Below are positions 38,866 through 48,406 of a DNA stretch of 64,000 bases, piece after piece. The stretch covers positions 1 to 64,000 of the forward strand of contig NZ_PCOZ01000006.1 of assembly GCF_002979555.1 (NCBI RefSeq), read 5' to 3'. Under the pieces are notes generated by a model. The model was not told the origin of the DNA. It did no database searches and saw nothing but the letters and a program-made list of their open reading frames with translations. Each line of letters opens with the position of its first letter. Position 1 is the stretch's first letter. Source of the stretch: Pseudomonas sp. MYb60. Its GTDB lineage: Bacteria > Pseudomonadota > Gammaproteobacteria > Pseudomonadales > Pseudomonadaceae. Position numbers and translations under genes: made by a program.

Positions 38866-40401
38866 ATGGCCAATGAATCGAAAGCAAACACTGCAAAACC
38901 CAATTCCCTCGCCGCGTGGATCAAGCGCCTGGACGATGTGCTGTTGCCCGTCCCCCAGGCCAGCCACGACCGTGTGTGCAAGGCCATCCGTGACAGTCGC
39001 AGTTCGTTGCGAGACATCGCCGACCTGATGCAGAGCAGCCCGGCGCTGGTGCTGAGCGTGATGCGTGAGGCCAACAGCCACGCCCAGGGCAGCCTAGCGG
39101 AACCGGCGGAAAACCTCGAAGTGGCGCTCAACCGCCTGGGCCTCAAGCGCGCCGAGGAATTGCTGGCGCGCCTGCCCTCGGTGCCGGCCCACGAAATCCC
39201 CCTGGCGTTGCGCCAACTGCTGCTGGTGAGCCAGCACGCTTCGCAGCAAGCCAATGGCTTGTTCGGCAGCCGCCTGGCGCGGCTGTGGCAAGACATTCAT
39301 TGGGGCAGCCTGCTGTTTCTGTCGCCGCTGTGGCCGATGGCAGTCGCGTTTCCCAAGCTCCTCGAAGAGTGGGAGCTGCGGGTAATTCACAAAGGCCAGC
39401 CGGCCCGCCAGGTCGAGCAGGAATTGTTCGGCGTGCGCCTGCTGGACCTGTGCCTGGGCTTGACCGAAGCCTGGCACCTGCCGATCTGGGTGTCCCAGGG
39501 CTACAACCTGCTGCTGGGCGAACAGCGCTTGCTGGTCAAGGCGCTGCATATCGCCCGCGAAGACGACCCGCTGCGCCACCAGCAACTGCTCGATGCAGAG
39601 CCCAATCTGCGCCGCTGGCTGAACCAGCCGGCCAACACCGTGTTGCTGGCCAACGGCCTGGCCATGTCGGCCCAGGAGTCCTGGACCTGCCCCCACACCC
39701 AGCGCTGGCAGTACCTGACCGCGCTGTACCTGCAGCAGCCCCTGGGTGAAGTGCAGCAACTGGTGCACCAGCAGGCCGTTACCAGCGCCCGCACCACGTT
39801 GATGCCCGATCTTTGGCACCCGGCGCTGTCGCTGATCTGGCCGTGGCATGTGCAGAAGATCCATCGTGGCTTGCTTCCCGCACCGCCACCCACCGCCGAA
39901 GCGCTCGCGGTGTGGCGCAATCGCTGCACTGAACTGCTGGTGGAGCCAAGCCGCTTCGCCAATGCCATGCACCTGACCACCTGCGCCAAGGAAGCTCTCG
40001 TGGCCAGCGGCATGCAGCGAGTCTTGCTGCTGATGACCGATCGCGCCCAGAGCACCCTGCGCGTACACCAGGCCGACGGCTTGCCCAAGGACGCCGCCAA
40101 CCTGAGCCTGGACGTCACCCACAGCACGCTGCTGCAACGCCTGCTGGAAAAGTCCGCCCAGGTTCGCCTGAACCCGGACAACCATGCGCAGTTCGCGGCC
40201 TTGCTGCCGCCGGTGCTGCGCCGTTTGTTCACCGGCGAACACGTGCTGCTGCGTTCATTGAGCTGCAACGGCAAGGTGGTGATGCTGGTGCTGGCCGACC
40301 AGGGCGGCGGGCCGTTCTCGGAAACCACCGTGCAAGCCTTCGGCAAGACCGCCCAATGCATCGAGAAGGCGCTGCACTGCTTTACCAACCGCAGCGCCTG
40401 A
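38866..40401 (+). CDS. HDOD domain-containing protein
   Basis: A 511-residue cytoplasmic protein. The first 215 or so residues look like an HDOD domain (RLDDVLLPVPQASHDRVCKAI, SPALVLSVMREANS, ALNRLGLKRAEELLARLP), a metal-free relative of HD phosphohydrolases found in signalling proteins. The rest, including a region near 370-500 (LLMTDRAQSTLRVHQADGLP, LLRSLSCNGKVVMLVLADQGG), resembles a GAF-like sensory fold, but I am not certain. No catalytic HD pair is visible. I use the ATG at 38866; a GTG at 38833 is also open. It is divergent from motAB, which fits but does not prove a link to motility signalling. Confidence 0.78.
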   Translation: MANESKANTAKPNSLAAWIKRLDDVLLPVPQASHDRVCKAIRDSRSSLRDIADLMQSSPALVLSVMREANSHAQGSLAEPAENLEVALNRLGLKRAEELLARLPSVPAHEIPLALRQLLLVSQHASQQANGLFGSRLARLWQDIHWGSLLFLSPLWPMAVAFPKLLEEWELRVIHKGQPARQVEQELFGVRLLDLCLGLTEAWHLPIWVSQGYNLLLGEQRLLVKALHIAREDDPLRHQQLLDAEPNLRRWLNQPANTVLLANGLAMSAQESWTCPHTQRWQYLTALYLQQPLGEVQQLVHQQAVTSARTTLMPDLWHPALSLIWPWHVQKIHRGLLPAPPPTAEALAVWRNRCTELLVEPSRFANAMHLTTCAKEALVASGMQRVLLLMTDRAQSTLRVHQADGLPKDAANLSLDVTHSTLLQRLLEKSAQVRLNPDNHAQFAALLPPVLRRLFTGEHVLLRSLSCNGKVVMLVLADQGGGPFSETTVQAFGKTAQCIEKALHCFTNRSA

Positions 40402-40459
40402 CGCTTGCGTTACAATCGCGGTCCCTTTATCGCCAACATTTGTGCCCAGGAGACCTCAC

Positions 40460-41275
40460 ATGCCTGACTTCTCTGGCTTGCCGCTGGTGATCGAGTCCAG
40501 CGACCTGCAAGGCCGCCTGGATGCCGAACACCTGATTCTGGTGGACCTCACCAGTGCCGCCCGCTACGCCGAAGGGCATATCCCCGGCGCGCATTTCGTT
40601 GACCCCAAGCGCACCCAACTGGGCCAGCCGCCGGCACCCGGCCTGCTGCCCCTCAAGGCCGACCTGGAAAAACTCTTCGGCGAACTGGGCCACACCCCCG
40701 ACGCCACCTACGTGGTCTATGACGACGAAGGCGGCGGCTGGGCCGGGCGGTTCATCTGGATGCTCGACGTGATCGGCCACCAGAAATACCACTACCTGGA
40801 CGGTGGCCTGCTGGCCTGGCTGGAACAACAGCACCCGGTCTCCACCGATGTGCCGGCACCCGTTGGCGTCCCGGTCAGCCTGACACTGCATGACGGCCCC
40901 ACCGCCACCCGCGAGTACCTGCAAAGCCGCCTCGGCGCGGCCGACCTGGGCATCTGGGACGCGCGCGGCCCGCTGGAGTATTCCGGCGAAAAAGTACTCG
41001 CCGCCAAAGGTGGGCACATCCCTGGCGCGGTGAACTTTGAATGGACGGCGGGCATGGACAAGGCGCGCAACCTGCGGATCCGCCGCGACATGCCGCAGAT
41101 CCTCGAAGACCTGGGGCTGACCCGCGACAAAGAAATCATCACCCACTGCCAGACTCACCACCGCTCTGGCTTCACCTACCTGGTGGCCAAGGCGCTCGGT
41201 TATCCGCGAGTCAAAGGTTATGCCGGTTCCTGGGGCGAATGGGGCAACCACCCCGACACCCCCGTCGAGATTTAA
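40460..41275 (+). CDS. rhdA: Thiosulfate sulfurtransferase (rhodanese)
   Basis: A 271-residue tandem-domain rhodanese. The active-site loop is CQTHHR with Cys230, the same length, loop and cysteine number as the well-studied Azotobacter vinelandii RhdA; this loop differs from the CRxGx[RT] of classical rhodaneses. The N-terminal domain (about 1-130) is inactive, with an Asp in place of the Cys (VVYDDEGG). A CAGGAG ribosome binding site precedes the ATG. It ends 16 bases before psd, so the two are likely co-transcribed. Its sulfur acceptor is unknown. Confidence 0.93.
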   Translation: MPDFSGLPLVIESSDLQGRLDAEHLILVDLTSAARYAEGHIPGAHFVDPKRTQLGQPPAPGLLPLKADLEKLFGELGHTPDATYVVYDDEGGGWAGRFIWMLDVIGHQKYHYLDGGLLAWLEQQHPVSTDVPAPVGVPVSLTLHDGPTATREYLQSRLGAADLGIWDARGPLEYSGEKVLAAKGGHIPGAVNFEWTAGMDKARNLRIRRDMPQILEDLGLTRDKEIITHCQTHHRSGFTYLVAKALGYPRVKGYAGSWGEWGNHPDTPVEI

Positions 41276-41291
41276 GGTTTAAGGACAGTTA

Positions 41292-42152
41292 ATGAAAAAG
41301 CAGTTGTTTATCCTCAGCCAATACGTGCTGCCGCACCACTTGCTGTCGCGCCTGGCCGGCTGCGTCGCCGAGTGCCGTGTGCGCTGGTTCAAAAATGCCT
41401 TCACCCGCTGGTTTGCCAAACGCTATCAGGTGGACATGTCCCAGGCGCTGGTGGAAGACGTGACCGCCTACGAGCACTTCAACGCCTTCTTCACGCGGGC
41501 CCTCAAGGACGGCGCGCGCCCGCTGGATCCAACGCCTGGCGCGGTACTGAGCCCGGCCGATGGCGCGATCAGCCAGTTGGGCCCGATCGAGCACGGCCGC
41601 GTGTTCCAGGCCAAGGGCCACAGTTTCAGCGTGCTGGAACTGCTGGGCGGTGATGCAGCCGTGGCCGCGCCGTTCATGGGCGGTGATTTCGCCACCGTCT
41701 ACCTGTCGCCCAAGGATTACCACCGCGTGCACATGCCGCTGGCCGGCACCCTGCGCGAGATGGTCTACATTCCGGGGCGGATCTTCTCGGTCAACCAGAC
41801 CACCGCCGAAAACGTGCCAGAGCTGTTTGCACGTAACGAGCGGGTTGCCTGCATTTTCGACACCGAACGTGGCCCGATGGCCGTCGTATTGGTGGGTGCA
41901 ATGATTGTCGCGTCGATCGAGACCGTATGGGCTGGCCTGGTGACACCGCCGAAACGCGAGCTGAAAACCTTCCGCTACGACGAAACGGCACGTGCGCCGA
42001 TTCATTTGGAGAAAGGTGCTGAGCTGGGCCGCTTCAAGCTGGGTTCGACCGCGATCGTGCTGTTCGGGCCGGATCAGGTGAAGTGGGCCGAAGAACTGGC
42101 AGCAGGCACTGCGGTGCAGATGGGCCAAGGCATGGCACTGCCCAAAGCCTAA
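41292..42152 (+). CDS. psd: Phosphatidylserine decarboxylase
   Basis: A 286-residue inner-membrane enzyme that makes phosphatidylethanolamine, the main phospholipid. It is made as a proenzyme that cuts itself in the LGST motif between G251 and S252 to create the pyruvoyl group, giving a large beta and a small alpha chain. Catalytic-region blocks [10 protein letters not shown] and [16 protein letters not shown] are present. Length is normal. It follows rhdA directly and ends before a perfect palindrome that may act as a terminator. Confidence 0.97.
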   Translation: MKKQLFILSQYVLPHHLLSRLAGCVAECRVRWFKNAFTRWFAKRYQVDMSQALVEDVTAYEHFNAFFTRALKDGARPLDPTPGAVLSPADGAISQLGPIEHGRVFQAKGHSFSVLELLGGDAAVAAPFMGGDFATVYLSPKDYHRVHMPLAGTLREMVYIPGRIFSVNQTTAENVPELFARNERVACIFDTERGPMAVVLVGAMIVASIETVWAGLVTPPKRELKTFRYDETARAPIHLEKGAELGRFKLGSTAIVLFGPDQVKWAEELAAGTAVQMGQGMALPKA

Positions 42153-42171
42153 TTAGAAACAAATGACGATC

Positions 42172-42205
42172 AAATGTGGGAGGGGGCAAGCCCCCTCCCA
42201 CATTT
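42172..42205. repeat. Perfect REP-like palindrome between psd and serB
   Basis: A 15-bp perfect inverted repeat (AAATGTGGGAGGGGG, loop CAAG, CCCCCTCCCACATTT). It looks like the outer halves of two REPs fused head to head. It sits between convergent genes with T runs on either side and may terminate both transcripts. A near-identical copy is at 52056. Confidence 0.88.
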
Positions 42206-42223
42206 TTGACCGCATTTGTTCAG

Positions 42224-43438
42224 TTAGAGCTGACCATCACGGTCGCGAAAGCCCAGCAGATACAGCACACCATCCAGCCCCAGCGTCGAAATCGCCTGCT
42301 TGGCCGACTGCTTCACCAGCGGCTTGGCGCGGAACGCCACGCCCAACCCGGCAATCGCCAGCATCGGCAAGTCATTCGCGCCATCGCCGACCGCAATGGT
42401 CTGCTCCAGACGCAAACCTTCCTTGTGGGCCAACTCCTTGAGCAGGTCTGCCTTGCGCTGAGCGTCGACAATCGGCTCCACGGCCACGCCCGTCACCTTG
42501 CCATCCACCACTTCCAGCTCGTTGGCGAACACATAGTCGATGCCCAACTTGGCCTGCAACTGCTTGGCGAAATAGGTGAAGCCGCCGGACAGGATGGCGG
42601 TCTTGTAGCCCAGACGCTTGAGTTCGGCGAACAGCGTTTCGGCGCCTTCGGTCAGGCGCAGGGACGCACCGATGGAATCCAGCACGCTCACGTCCAGGCC
42701 CTTGAGCAGCGCCAGGCGCTCCTTGAAGCTGGCGCGGAAGTCCAGCTCGCCGGCCATGGCCCGCTCGGTGATCTCGGAGACTTGATCGCCCACGCCAGCG
42801 GCCTTGGCCAGCTCGTCGATGACTTCGGCTTCGATCAGCGTGGAGTCCATGTCGAACACTGCCAGGCGGCGGTTGCGACGGAACAGCGAGTCTTCCTGGA
42901 AGGCGATATCGACATTCAGCTCCTGGGCCACGCTGAGGAATTCAGCGCGCAGGGCTTGTGGGTCGGCCGGCTCGCCGCGCACGGAGAATTCGATGCACCC
43001 CTTGCCCTTGTCGGCCGGCGTATCCAGCGGCATGCGCCCCGAAAGACGGTCGATATGGTCGATATTCAAGCCATAGTGGGCGGTAATGGAGCTGACGCGC
43101 TGCAACTGCTCGGCGGTGACCTTGCGGGTCAACAGGGTGACGATATGGCGCTTCTTGCCCTGGCCGTCGACCCAGTGCTGGTAGTCCTCTTCGGACACCG
43201 GCGTGAAACGCACCTGTTGATCCAGTTTATAGGCCGTGAACAGGATGTCCTTGAGTACCGAGGATGCCTGCTCGGTGCTGGGGATTTCTACCAGGATGCC
43301 GAACGACAAGGTGTCGTGGATCACCGCCTGGCCGATGTCGAGAATGTTCACACCACCCTGGGCCAGAACACCGGTAATCGCCGCAGTCAGACCCGGACGG
43401 TCCTCGCCAGTGATGTTAATCAGGACAATTTCGCGCAA
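42224..43438 (-). CDS. serB: Phosphoserine phosphatase
   Basis: A 404-residue HAD enzyme for the last step of serine synthesis. The N-terminal half carries ACT-type regulatory sequence (IVLINITGEDRPGLTAAITGVLAQGG). The HAD nucleophile is D196 with D198 in FDMDSTLIEAEVIDELA, followed by LSGGFTYFA (motif II) and VGDGANDLPML (motif IV). The extra N-terminal length compared with E. coli SerB is typical of pseudomonads. It is divergent from the Smp-like gene. Confidence 0.97.
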   Translation of the reverse strand: MREIVLINITGEDRPGLTAAITGVLAQGGVNILDIGQAVIHDTLSFGILVEIPSTEQASSVLKDILFTAYKLDQQVRFTPVSEEDYQHWVDGQGKKRHIVTLLTRKVTAEQLQRVSSITAHYGLNIDHIDRLSGRMPLDTPADKGKGCIEFSVRGEPADPQALRAEFLSVAQELNVDIAFQEDSLFRRNRRLAVFDMDSTLIEAEVIDELAKAAGVGDQVSEITERAMAGELDFRASFKERLALLKGLDVSVLDSIGASLRLTEGAETLFAELKRLGYKTAILSGGFTYFAKQLQAKLGIDYVFANELEVVDGKVTGVAVEPIVDAQRKADLLKELAHKEGLRLEQTIAVGDGANDLPMLAIAGLGVAFRAKPLVKQSAKQAISTLGLDGVLYLLGFRDRDGQL

Positions 43439-43508
43439 GGCGCACCCCCAGGCTGGAAAAAAACCGCATTCTACCCACTTTCAGTGACCATCGGGCACAG
43501 CCAGCGCT

Positions 43509-43536
43509 TTGCCGGTCCTAGGGCTGTCGCTATACT
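43509..43536 (+). promoter_or_regulatory. Sigma-70 promoter of the Smp-like gene
   Basis: TTGCCG and TATACT with a 16-base spacer. The predicted start of transcription falls near 43543, which supports the GTG start at 43572 over longer open frames. Confidence 0.6.
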
Positions 43537-43571
43537 GCGCGTCAACTTCACGGACCAAGAGCCGAGCGCAA

Positions 43572-45080
43572 GTGAACCGGCCCACGCCAGTAAAAACCGA
43601 TAACTTCTTCCTGCTGATCTTCCGGGCACTGCGCCACCGCCGTGTGCCGATCGCATTACGCATCGCCAGCCATAACGTGATCCTGGTCGCCCTGGCCCTG
43701 GTCATCTACGCCTGCGTGATGGGTTTGCAGTTCAAGCAGGCCATGCACGAGCAAGCCGACGCCCTGGGCGAGAGCCTGACCACGCAAACCGCCACCTCGG
43801 CGACCGAGCTGTTGGTGTCCAACGACATCCTCAGCCTCAACGTGCTGCTCAACAACCTGACCAAGAACCCGCTGGTGGCCCACGCGGCCATCTACAGCGT
43901 GGACAACCGCATCATGGCCGAAGCCGGGCAACGCCCGAAGAACGGCCTGCTGGGTGAAGCCGAAGGGTTATACCAGAGCAATATCACGTTCCAGGACGTG
44001 AAGGCCGGCCAGCTGCGCATCAGCCTCGATATGCAGCAGTTCCAGCAGCCGATGACCATCAGCCTGCAGAGCATGGGTATTCTCAGCGCGATCCTGCTGG
44101 CATTGGCACTGGCCCTGAGCCTGCGCCTCGGCCGCCATATCTCCACGCCCTTGATGCAACTGCGCATCTGGCTGCGGGACATCGACGAACACACCCCGGC
44201 CACCGACCGCCAGGATGAGATTGGTGACCTCGCCCGCCAACTGCACGCCAGCTTCGCGCCAGAGCCGGTGGTACGTGACGTTGAGCCCGAGCCGGACTAC
44301 GACGACGAACCCGAGTTCGACACCGACGAGCCGCGCTTCGCCGAAAGCGCCCCGGTTGCAGGCCTCAAGCCCGCGACCCGCAAGGCGATCCAGGCCGAAG
44401 AAGACGAACTGGACGAAGAAGACCCCTTCGCCGACCTGCGCGACACCTCGGCCAGCACGCCTGCCGTGGCCCCCAAGCCGGCTCCGGTGAAGAGCGCCGA
44501 GCCGCAGTTCAGCGCCGTACTCGCCGTGCAACTGGGGTCCCAGGACCAACTGCGCCGCCTGCCCCGCACCCGCCTGACGGAATTGCTGGAACGCTACCGC
44601 GACTGCCTGGACCAGGCCGCCTCGCTGTACCAGAGCGAGCTGCACACCCTCAACGATGGCAGCACGCTGATGCTGTTCCACAGCGAAGACAGCGGCGAAG
44701 ACTACCTGACCAACGCCATCTGCTGCGGTGAGTTGCTGCGCGCCCTGGGCCATGAGTTGCAGATTGAAGTCGCCGACAGCGGCATCACCCTGCAATTGCA
44801 ACTGGGCCTGACGGTGGGTGACGACTTGTTCGGCATCAGCCAGATCGACCTGCTGCTCACCGAGATTGCCCAGGACGCCCTGGCCTTGTCGCAACACAGC
44901 CGCAACCTGCTGCTGGTGGAGCGCAAGATCAGCGAAGACACGCTGATCCGCCAGCGCGCCCGCATCCGCCCGATTGCCAGCCCAGAAGGCGCAAGCTGTG
45001 TGGAGCGGTTGATGGAGCCGTATCCGTCGATGCTGGAGCGGCAGTTGGCGCGCATGCATGAGACCCGCACCAAGCCCTGA
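43572..45080 (+). CDS. Smp/YtjB-like membrane protein with cyclase-like C-terminus
   Basis: A 502-residue inner-membrane protein divergent from serB, the same position as smp (ytjB) in E. coli. Two membrane helices (about 22-48 and 167-185) flank a periplasmic loop, then comes a HAMP-like segment, a very acidic Pro-rich linker (about 230-310) and a folded C-terminal domain (about 313-475) absent from the roughly 214-residue E. coli protein. That domain (FSAVLAVQLGSQDQL, HTLNDGSTLMLFHSE, LQLGLTVGDDLFGISQIDLLL, DALALSQHSRNLLLV) is laid out like class III nucleotidyl cyclases, but the first metal-binding Asp appears to be missing. Function unknown; the start is a GTG. Confidence 0.75.
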   Translation: MNRPTPVKTDNFFLLIFRALRHRRVPIALRIASHNVILVALALVIYACVMGLQFKQAMHEQADALGESLTTQTATSATELLVSNDILSLNVLLNNLTKNPLVAHAAIYSVDNRIMAEAGQRPKNGLLGEAEGLYQSNITFQDVKAGQLRISLDMQQFQQPMTISLQSMGILSAILLALALALSLRLGRHISTPLMQLRIWLRDIDEHTPATDRQDEIGDLARQLHASFAPEPVVRDVEPEPDYDDEPEFDTDEPRFAESAPVAGLKPATRKAIQAEEDELDEEDPFADLRDTSASTPAVAPKPAPVKSAEPQFSAVLAVQLGSQDQLRRLPRTRLTELLERYRDCLDQAASLYQSELHTLNDGSTLMLFHSEDSGEDYLTNAICCGELLRALGHELQIEVADSGITLQLQLGLTVGDDLFGISQIDLLLTEIAQDALALSQHSRNLLLVERKISEDTLIRQRARIRPIASPEGASCVERLMEPYPSMLERQLARMHETRTKP

Positions 45081-45137
45081 AGAACACCACCCCTCCCACA
45101 TTGGGTCTTCGCCAAGGCTCAAATCGCAGACAAACAG

Positions 45138-45167
45138 AAAGGCCCGCTGAGTCAGCGGGCCTTTTTT
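45138..45167. terminator. Bidirectional terminator between convergent genes
   Basis: AAAGGCCCGC, loop TGAGTCA, GCGGGCCTTT followed by TTTT on the plus strand and preceded by a short A run. It ends the Smp-like gene and may serve the PqiC-like gene on the other strand. A half REP (CCCCTCCCACATTGGG) lies just upstream at 45088. Confidence 0.85.
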
Positions 45168-45183
45168 ATAGCTGCGATTCAGG

Positions 45184-45894
45184 TCAGAACCTGAACACTT
45201 CCATGTCCGTGCGGATCGGCGTGGCCATCGGCATCTTCGGCTTCTGTGGCTCTGCCGGCTTGGCCTGTACCGGGGCGCTAGGCTTGCGGGGTGCCTCGGC
45301 AATCGGCGGCTGGTTGGCCAGCGGCTTGAGGGCCACCGACAACTGGTGCGCCAGTTGCTGCAACAACTCACCCTGGGCCTGGACCTGGGACGCGGTGGTG
45401 CCGGTATGTTCTTCCTGCAGGTGCACGATGCGGTTATCGCGCACCTGGCCACGACGGTCGATCAAACGCCATTGCGCATCCAAGATCGCCGGTTGCGAAG
45501 CGCCGGAATCCAGCCGGGTAATGGTCAGCAGGACCTGCACATCCGGCGAAAAACCGGCCGGTGCAGGCGACAGCACCACGCGCTGGCTGTCCAACTGGCC
45601 CGCCACCTGGCGCAGCATCAGTTGGTTGATGTCGGAGGACAAGCTACCCGCCCAACGGCCGTCGGTGGAACCTTGCAGGCTGCCGTCGTTCTGACGTTGG
45701 AGCAGGGTTTCGCGTTGCAGGTAGTCAGCGACGACTACCGGGCCCAGCAATACTGCCATGCCAGCAGTTTGTACTGGCTGAGCCGGACTTCCGCTGTCCA
45801 GCTGGTACAGCGACACCGGCTGGTGTGTGCTGCAACCCGCCAGCCCCAAAAGGCCAGCGAGCATGAAAATAAAAGGAAGGCGTGGAGCAGTCAT
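45184..45894 (-). CDS. PqiC-like lipoprotein (ABC-type transport auxiliary)
   Basis: A lipoprotein of about 236 residues. The signal sequence ends in the lipobox LAGC with Cys21, followed by STHQPVSLYQLDSG, which begins the PqiC (DUF330) domain (to about 185: LLGPVVVADYLQRETLLQRQ, DGRWAGSLSSDINQLML). PqiC forms an outer-membrane ring with the PqiAB lipid-transport system in E. coli. No pqiA or pqiB is adjacent, so this is an orphan copy. The last 50 or so residues are Pro/Lys/Ala-rich and unlike PqiC. Two tandem ATGs (45897 and 45894) are possible starts. Confidence 0.8.
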   Translation of the reverse strand: MTAPRLPFIFMLAGLLGLAGCSTHQPVSLYQLDSGSPAQPVQTAGMAVLLGPVVVADYLQRETLLQRQNDGSLQGSTDGRWAGSLSSDINQLMLRQVAGQLDSQRVVLSPAPAGFSPDVQVLLTITRLDSGASQPAILDAQWRLIDRRGQVRDNRIVHLQEEHTGTTASQVQAQGELLQQLAHQLSVALKPLANQPPIAEAPRKPSAPVQAKPAEPQKPKMPMATPIRTDMEVFRF

Positions 45895-46028
45895 CATCCC
45901 ATCCAGGTGGCTGCCACAAGGCGAACCACAATGTAATACTAAAAAATAACCTAAACACGCTCGGCCACGCCGGCGCTGGAAAGGCCATATCATCCGTGAA
46001 TATGCGCCATGACTCCAGCGCCAAAGCG

Positions 46029-46056
46029 TCGATCTACGCGTTAAATCGTAGATCGA
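46029..46056. other. Perfect 10-bp inverted repeat after parC
   Basis: TCGATCTACG, loop CGTTAAAT, CGTAGATCGA, 16 bases beyond the parC stop. There is no T run on either side, so it is at best a weak terminator and may instead protect the parC transcript end. Confidence 0.5.
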
Positions 46057-46071
46057 GGGCTCTAATCCGCC

Positions 46072-48336
46072 TTAAACGGGCGTTTCCACCAACAAAGCAT
46101 CCACTCGCTGGAAGCCACGTGGCAGTTTGTTACCACGCCGCCCGCGCTCGCCCTTGTAATGTTCAAGGTCGTCAGGCCGTAACGACAGCGTACGCTTACC
46201 GGCCTGCAAGACCAACGTGGCGCCCTCTGGAATCACCGCAATGTCGGTCACGTACTCTTCGCGACTGGCCACCCGGTCACCGGGAATCCCGATGATCTTG
46301 TTGCCTTTGCCTTTGCCCAGTTGCGGCAGATCACTGATCTTGAACACCAGCAGGCGGCCCTCGGTGGTCACCGAGGCCAGCCAGTTGCTCTCACGGTCCT
46401 CCACTGGACGCGGCAGGATCACCTTGGCATTGTTGGGCAAGCTCAACAGCGCCTTGCCCGCCTTGTTCTTGGCCTGCAGGTCTTCACCCTTGACCACGAA
46501 ACCGTAGCCCGCGTCCGACGCAATCACGTACAGCGCATCATCGTCCGGCAGCAGCACGCACTCGAAATTCGCCCCTGGCGGCGGCGTCAGGCGGCCGGTC
46601 AACGGCTCGCCCTGCCCCCGCGCAGAGGGCAAGGTATGGGCAGGCACCGAATAACTGCGCCCGGTCGAGTCGATAAACACCGCAAACTGGTTCGAACGCC
46701 CGGCCGCAGCCGTCTTGAAGCCGTCACCGGCCTTGTACGACAAACCGGTGGCGTCAATATCATGCCCCTTGGCGGAGCGAACCCAACCCTTTTCCGACAG
46801 AACGACGGTAATTTTCTCGTTTGGCAGCAGCTCGGTTTCTGTCAGCGCTTTCGCTTCAGCACGTTGCACGATAGGCGAACGGCGGTCGTCGCCGTAGGTT
46901 TCGGCATCTTTGATCAGCTCGCTGCGCACCAGCTTCTTCAGCTTGGCTTCGCTGCCCAGCAGGGCCTGCAGCTTGGCTTGCTCCTTGAGCAGCGCGTCCT
47001 GTTCGTCACGCAGCTTCATTTCTTCCAATCGCGCCAACTGACGCAAACGGGTGTCGAGGATGTAGTCGGCCTGTATCTCACTCAGCTCGAAACGCGCGAT
47101 CAGCTCGGTTTTCGGGTGCTCGGCGGTGCGGATGATGTGGATCACTTCATCGAGGTTGAGGTAGGCGATCAACAAACCGTCCAACAGGTGCAGGCGGCGC
47201 TCGACTTTGTCGAGGCGGAATTGCAAGCGGCGACGCACGGTGCGTACACGGAACTCCAACCACTCCACCAGCAGGTTGCGCAGGTTTTTCAGCTGCGGCT
47301 TGCCGTCCAGGCCGATGATGTTGACGTTGACCCGATAGCTGGACTCCAGGTCGGTGCTGGCGAACAAGTGCTGCATCAGCACTTCGTGATCGACGCGGCT
47401 GTTGGTCGGGATGATCACGATGCGGCACGGGTTTTCGTGGTCGGACTCGTCACGCAGGTCGGCGACCTGCGGCAGTTTCGACGGTTTTGCCTGCATCAGC
47501 GCAGCAATCTGCTCCAACACCTTGGCGCCAGACACCTGGTGCGGCAGTGCGGTGACGATGATGTCGCCGTCTTCGATGTGGTACACGGCGCGCATGCGCA
47601 CCGAACCCTTGCCGGTTTCGTACATCTTCAGCAAGTCGGCGCGCGGCGTGATGATTTCCGCTTCGGTCGGGTAATCCGGACCCTGGATATGCTCACAGAG
47701 CTGCTCGACCGTGGCCTTTGGCTCATCCAGCAAGCGCACGCAGGCCGTAGCCACTTCCCGCAGGTTGTGCGGCGGCACGTCGGTGGCCATGCCCACGGCG
47801 ATACCGGTGGTGCCATTGAGCAGGATATTCGGCAAACGTGCGGGCAACACCAGCGGTTCGTCAAGGGTACCGTCGAAGTTAGGGCCCCAATCGGCGGTGC
47901 CCTGCCCCAGCTCGCTCAGCAAGACTTCCGAATAACGCGACAGGCGCGCCTCGGTGTAACGCATGGCGGCGAAGGACTTGGGATCATCCGGCGCACCCCA
48001 GTTGCCCTGGCCGTCCACCAGGGTGTAGCGGTAGCTGAACGGTTGAGCCATCAGCACCATGGCTTCGTAGCAGGCCGAGTCGCCGTGGGGGTGGAACTTG
48101 CCGAGCACGTCACCGACGGTACGCGCCGACTTCTTGTGCTTGGAGTCGGCGTCCAGCCCCAACTCACTCATGGCGTAGATGATGCGCCGTTGCACGGGCT
48201 TGAGGCCGTCGCCGATATGCGGCAAGGCCCGGTCCATGATCACGTACATGGAGTAGTTGAGGTAGGCATTTTCGGTGAAGTCAGCCAGCGACCGGCGTTC
48301 TACGCCGTCTAAGCTGTCTGCGAGGATGTCACTCAT
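46072..48336 (-). CDS. parC: DNA topoisomerase IV subunit A
   Basis: A 754-residue subunit that cuts and rejoins DNA to unlink daughter chromosomes. The N-terminal breakage-reunion domain has the quinolone-determining region [12 protein letters not shown] with Ser87 and Glu91, the susceptible-type residues at the positions mutated in resistant P. aeruginosa. The catalytic tyrosine lies in [11 protein letters not shown]. The C-terminal beta-pinwheel (about 495-740) has repeated motifs such as [20 protein letters not shown]. It lies downstream of parE, separated by one gene. Confidence 0.98.
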   Translation of the reverse strand: MSDILADSLDGVERRSLADFTENAYLNYSMYVIMDRALPHIGDGLKPVQRRIIYAMSELGLDADSKHKKSARTVGDVLGKFHPHGDSACYEAMVLMAQPFSYRYTLVDGQGNWGAPDDPKSFAAMRYTEARLSRYSEVLLSELGQGTADWGPNFDGTLDEPLVLPARLPNILLNGTTGIAVGMATDVPPHNLREVATACVRLLDEPKATVEQLCEHIQGPDYPTEAEIITPRADLLKMYETGKGSVRMRAVYHIEDGDIIVTALPHQVSGAKVLEQIAALMQAKPSKLPQVADLRDESDHENPCRIVIIPTNSRVDHEVLMQHLFASTDLESSYRVNVNIIGLDGKPQLKNLRNLLVEWLEFRVRTVRRRLQFRLDKVERRLHLLDGLLIAYLNLDEVIHIIRTAEHPKTELIARFELSEIQADYILDTRLRQLARLEEMKLRDEQDALLKEQAKLQALLGSEAKLKKLVRSELIKDAETYGDDRRSPIVQRAEAKALTETELLPNEKITVVLSEKGWVRSAKGHDIDATGLSYKAGDGFKTAAAGRSNQFAVFIDSTGRSYSVPAHTLPSARGQGEPLTGRLTPPPGANFECVLLPDDDALYVIASDAGYGFVVKGEDLQAKNKAGKALLSLPNNAKVILPRPVEDRESNWLASVTTEGRLLVFKISDLPQLGKGKGNKIIGIPGDRVASREEYVTDIAVIPEGATLVLQAGKRTLSLRPDDLEHYKGERGRRGNKLPRGFQRVDALLVETPV

Positions 48337-48406
48337 GCGGGCCTCATCATTTGGTAAGACGCAGCGGAAATGCCGCGGCGCCGGGTCAATTCAAGAAAAT
48401 TCAGGT

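Noticed and set aside
42176..43603. 475-codon plus-strand frame opposite serB
   Set aside because: It begins in a REP palindrome and is antisense to serB.
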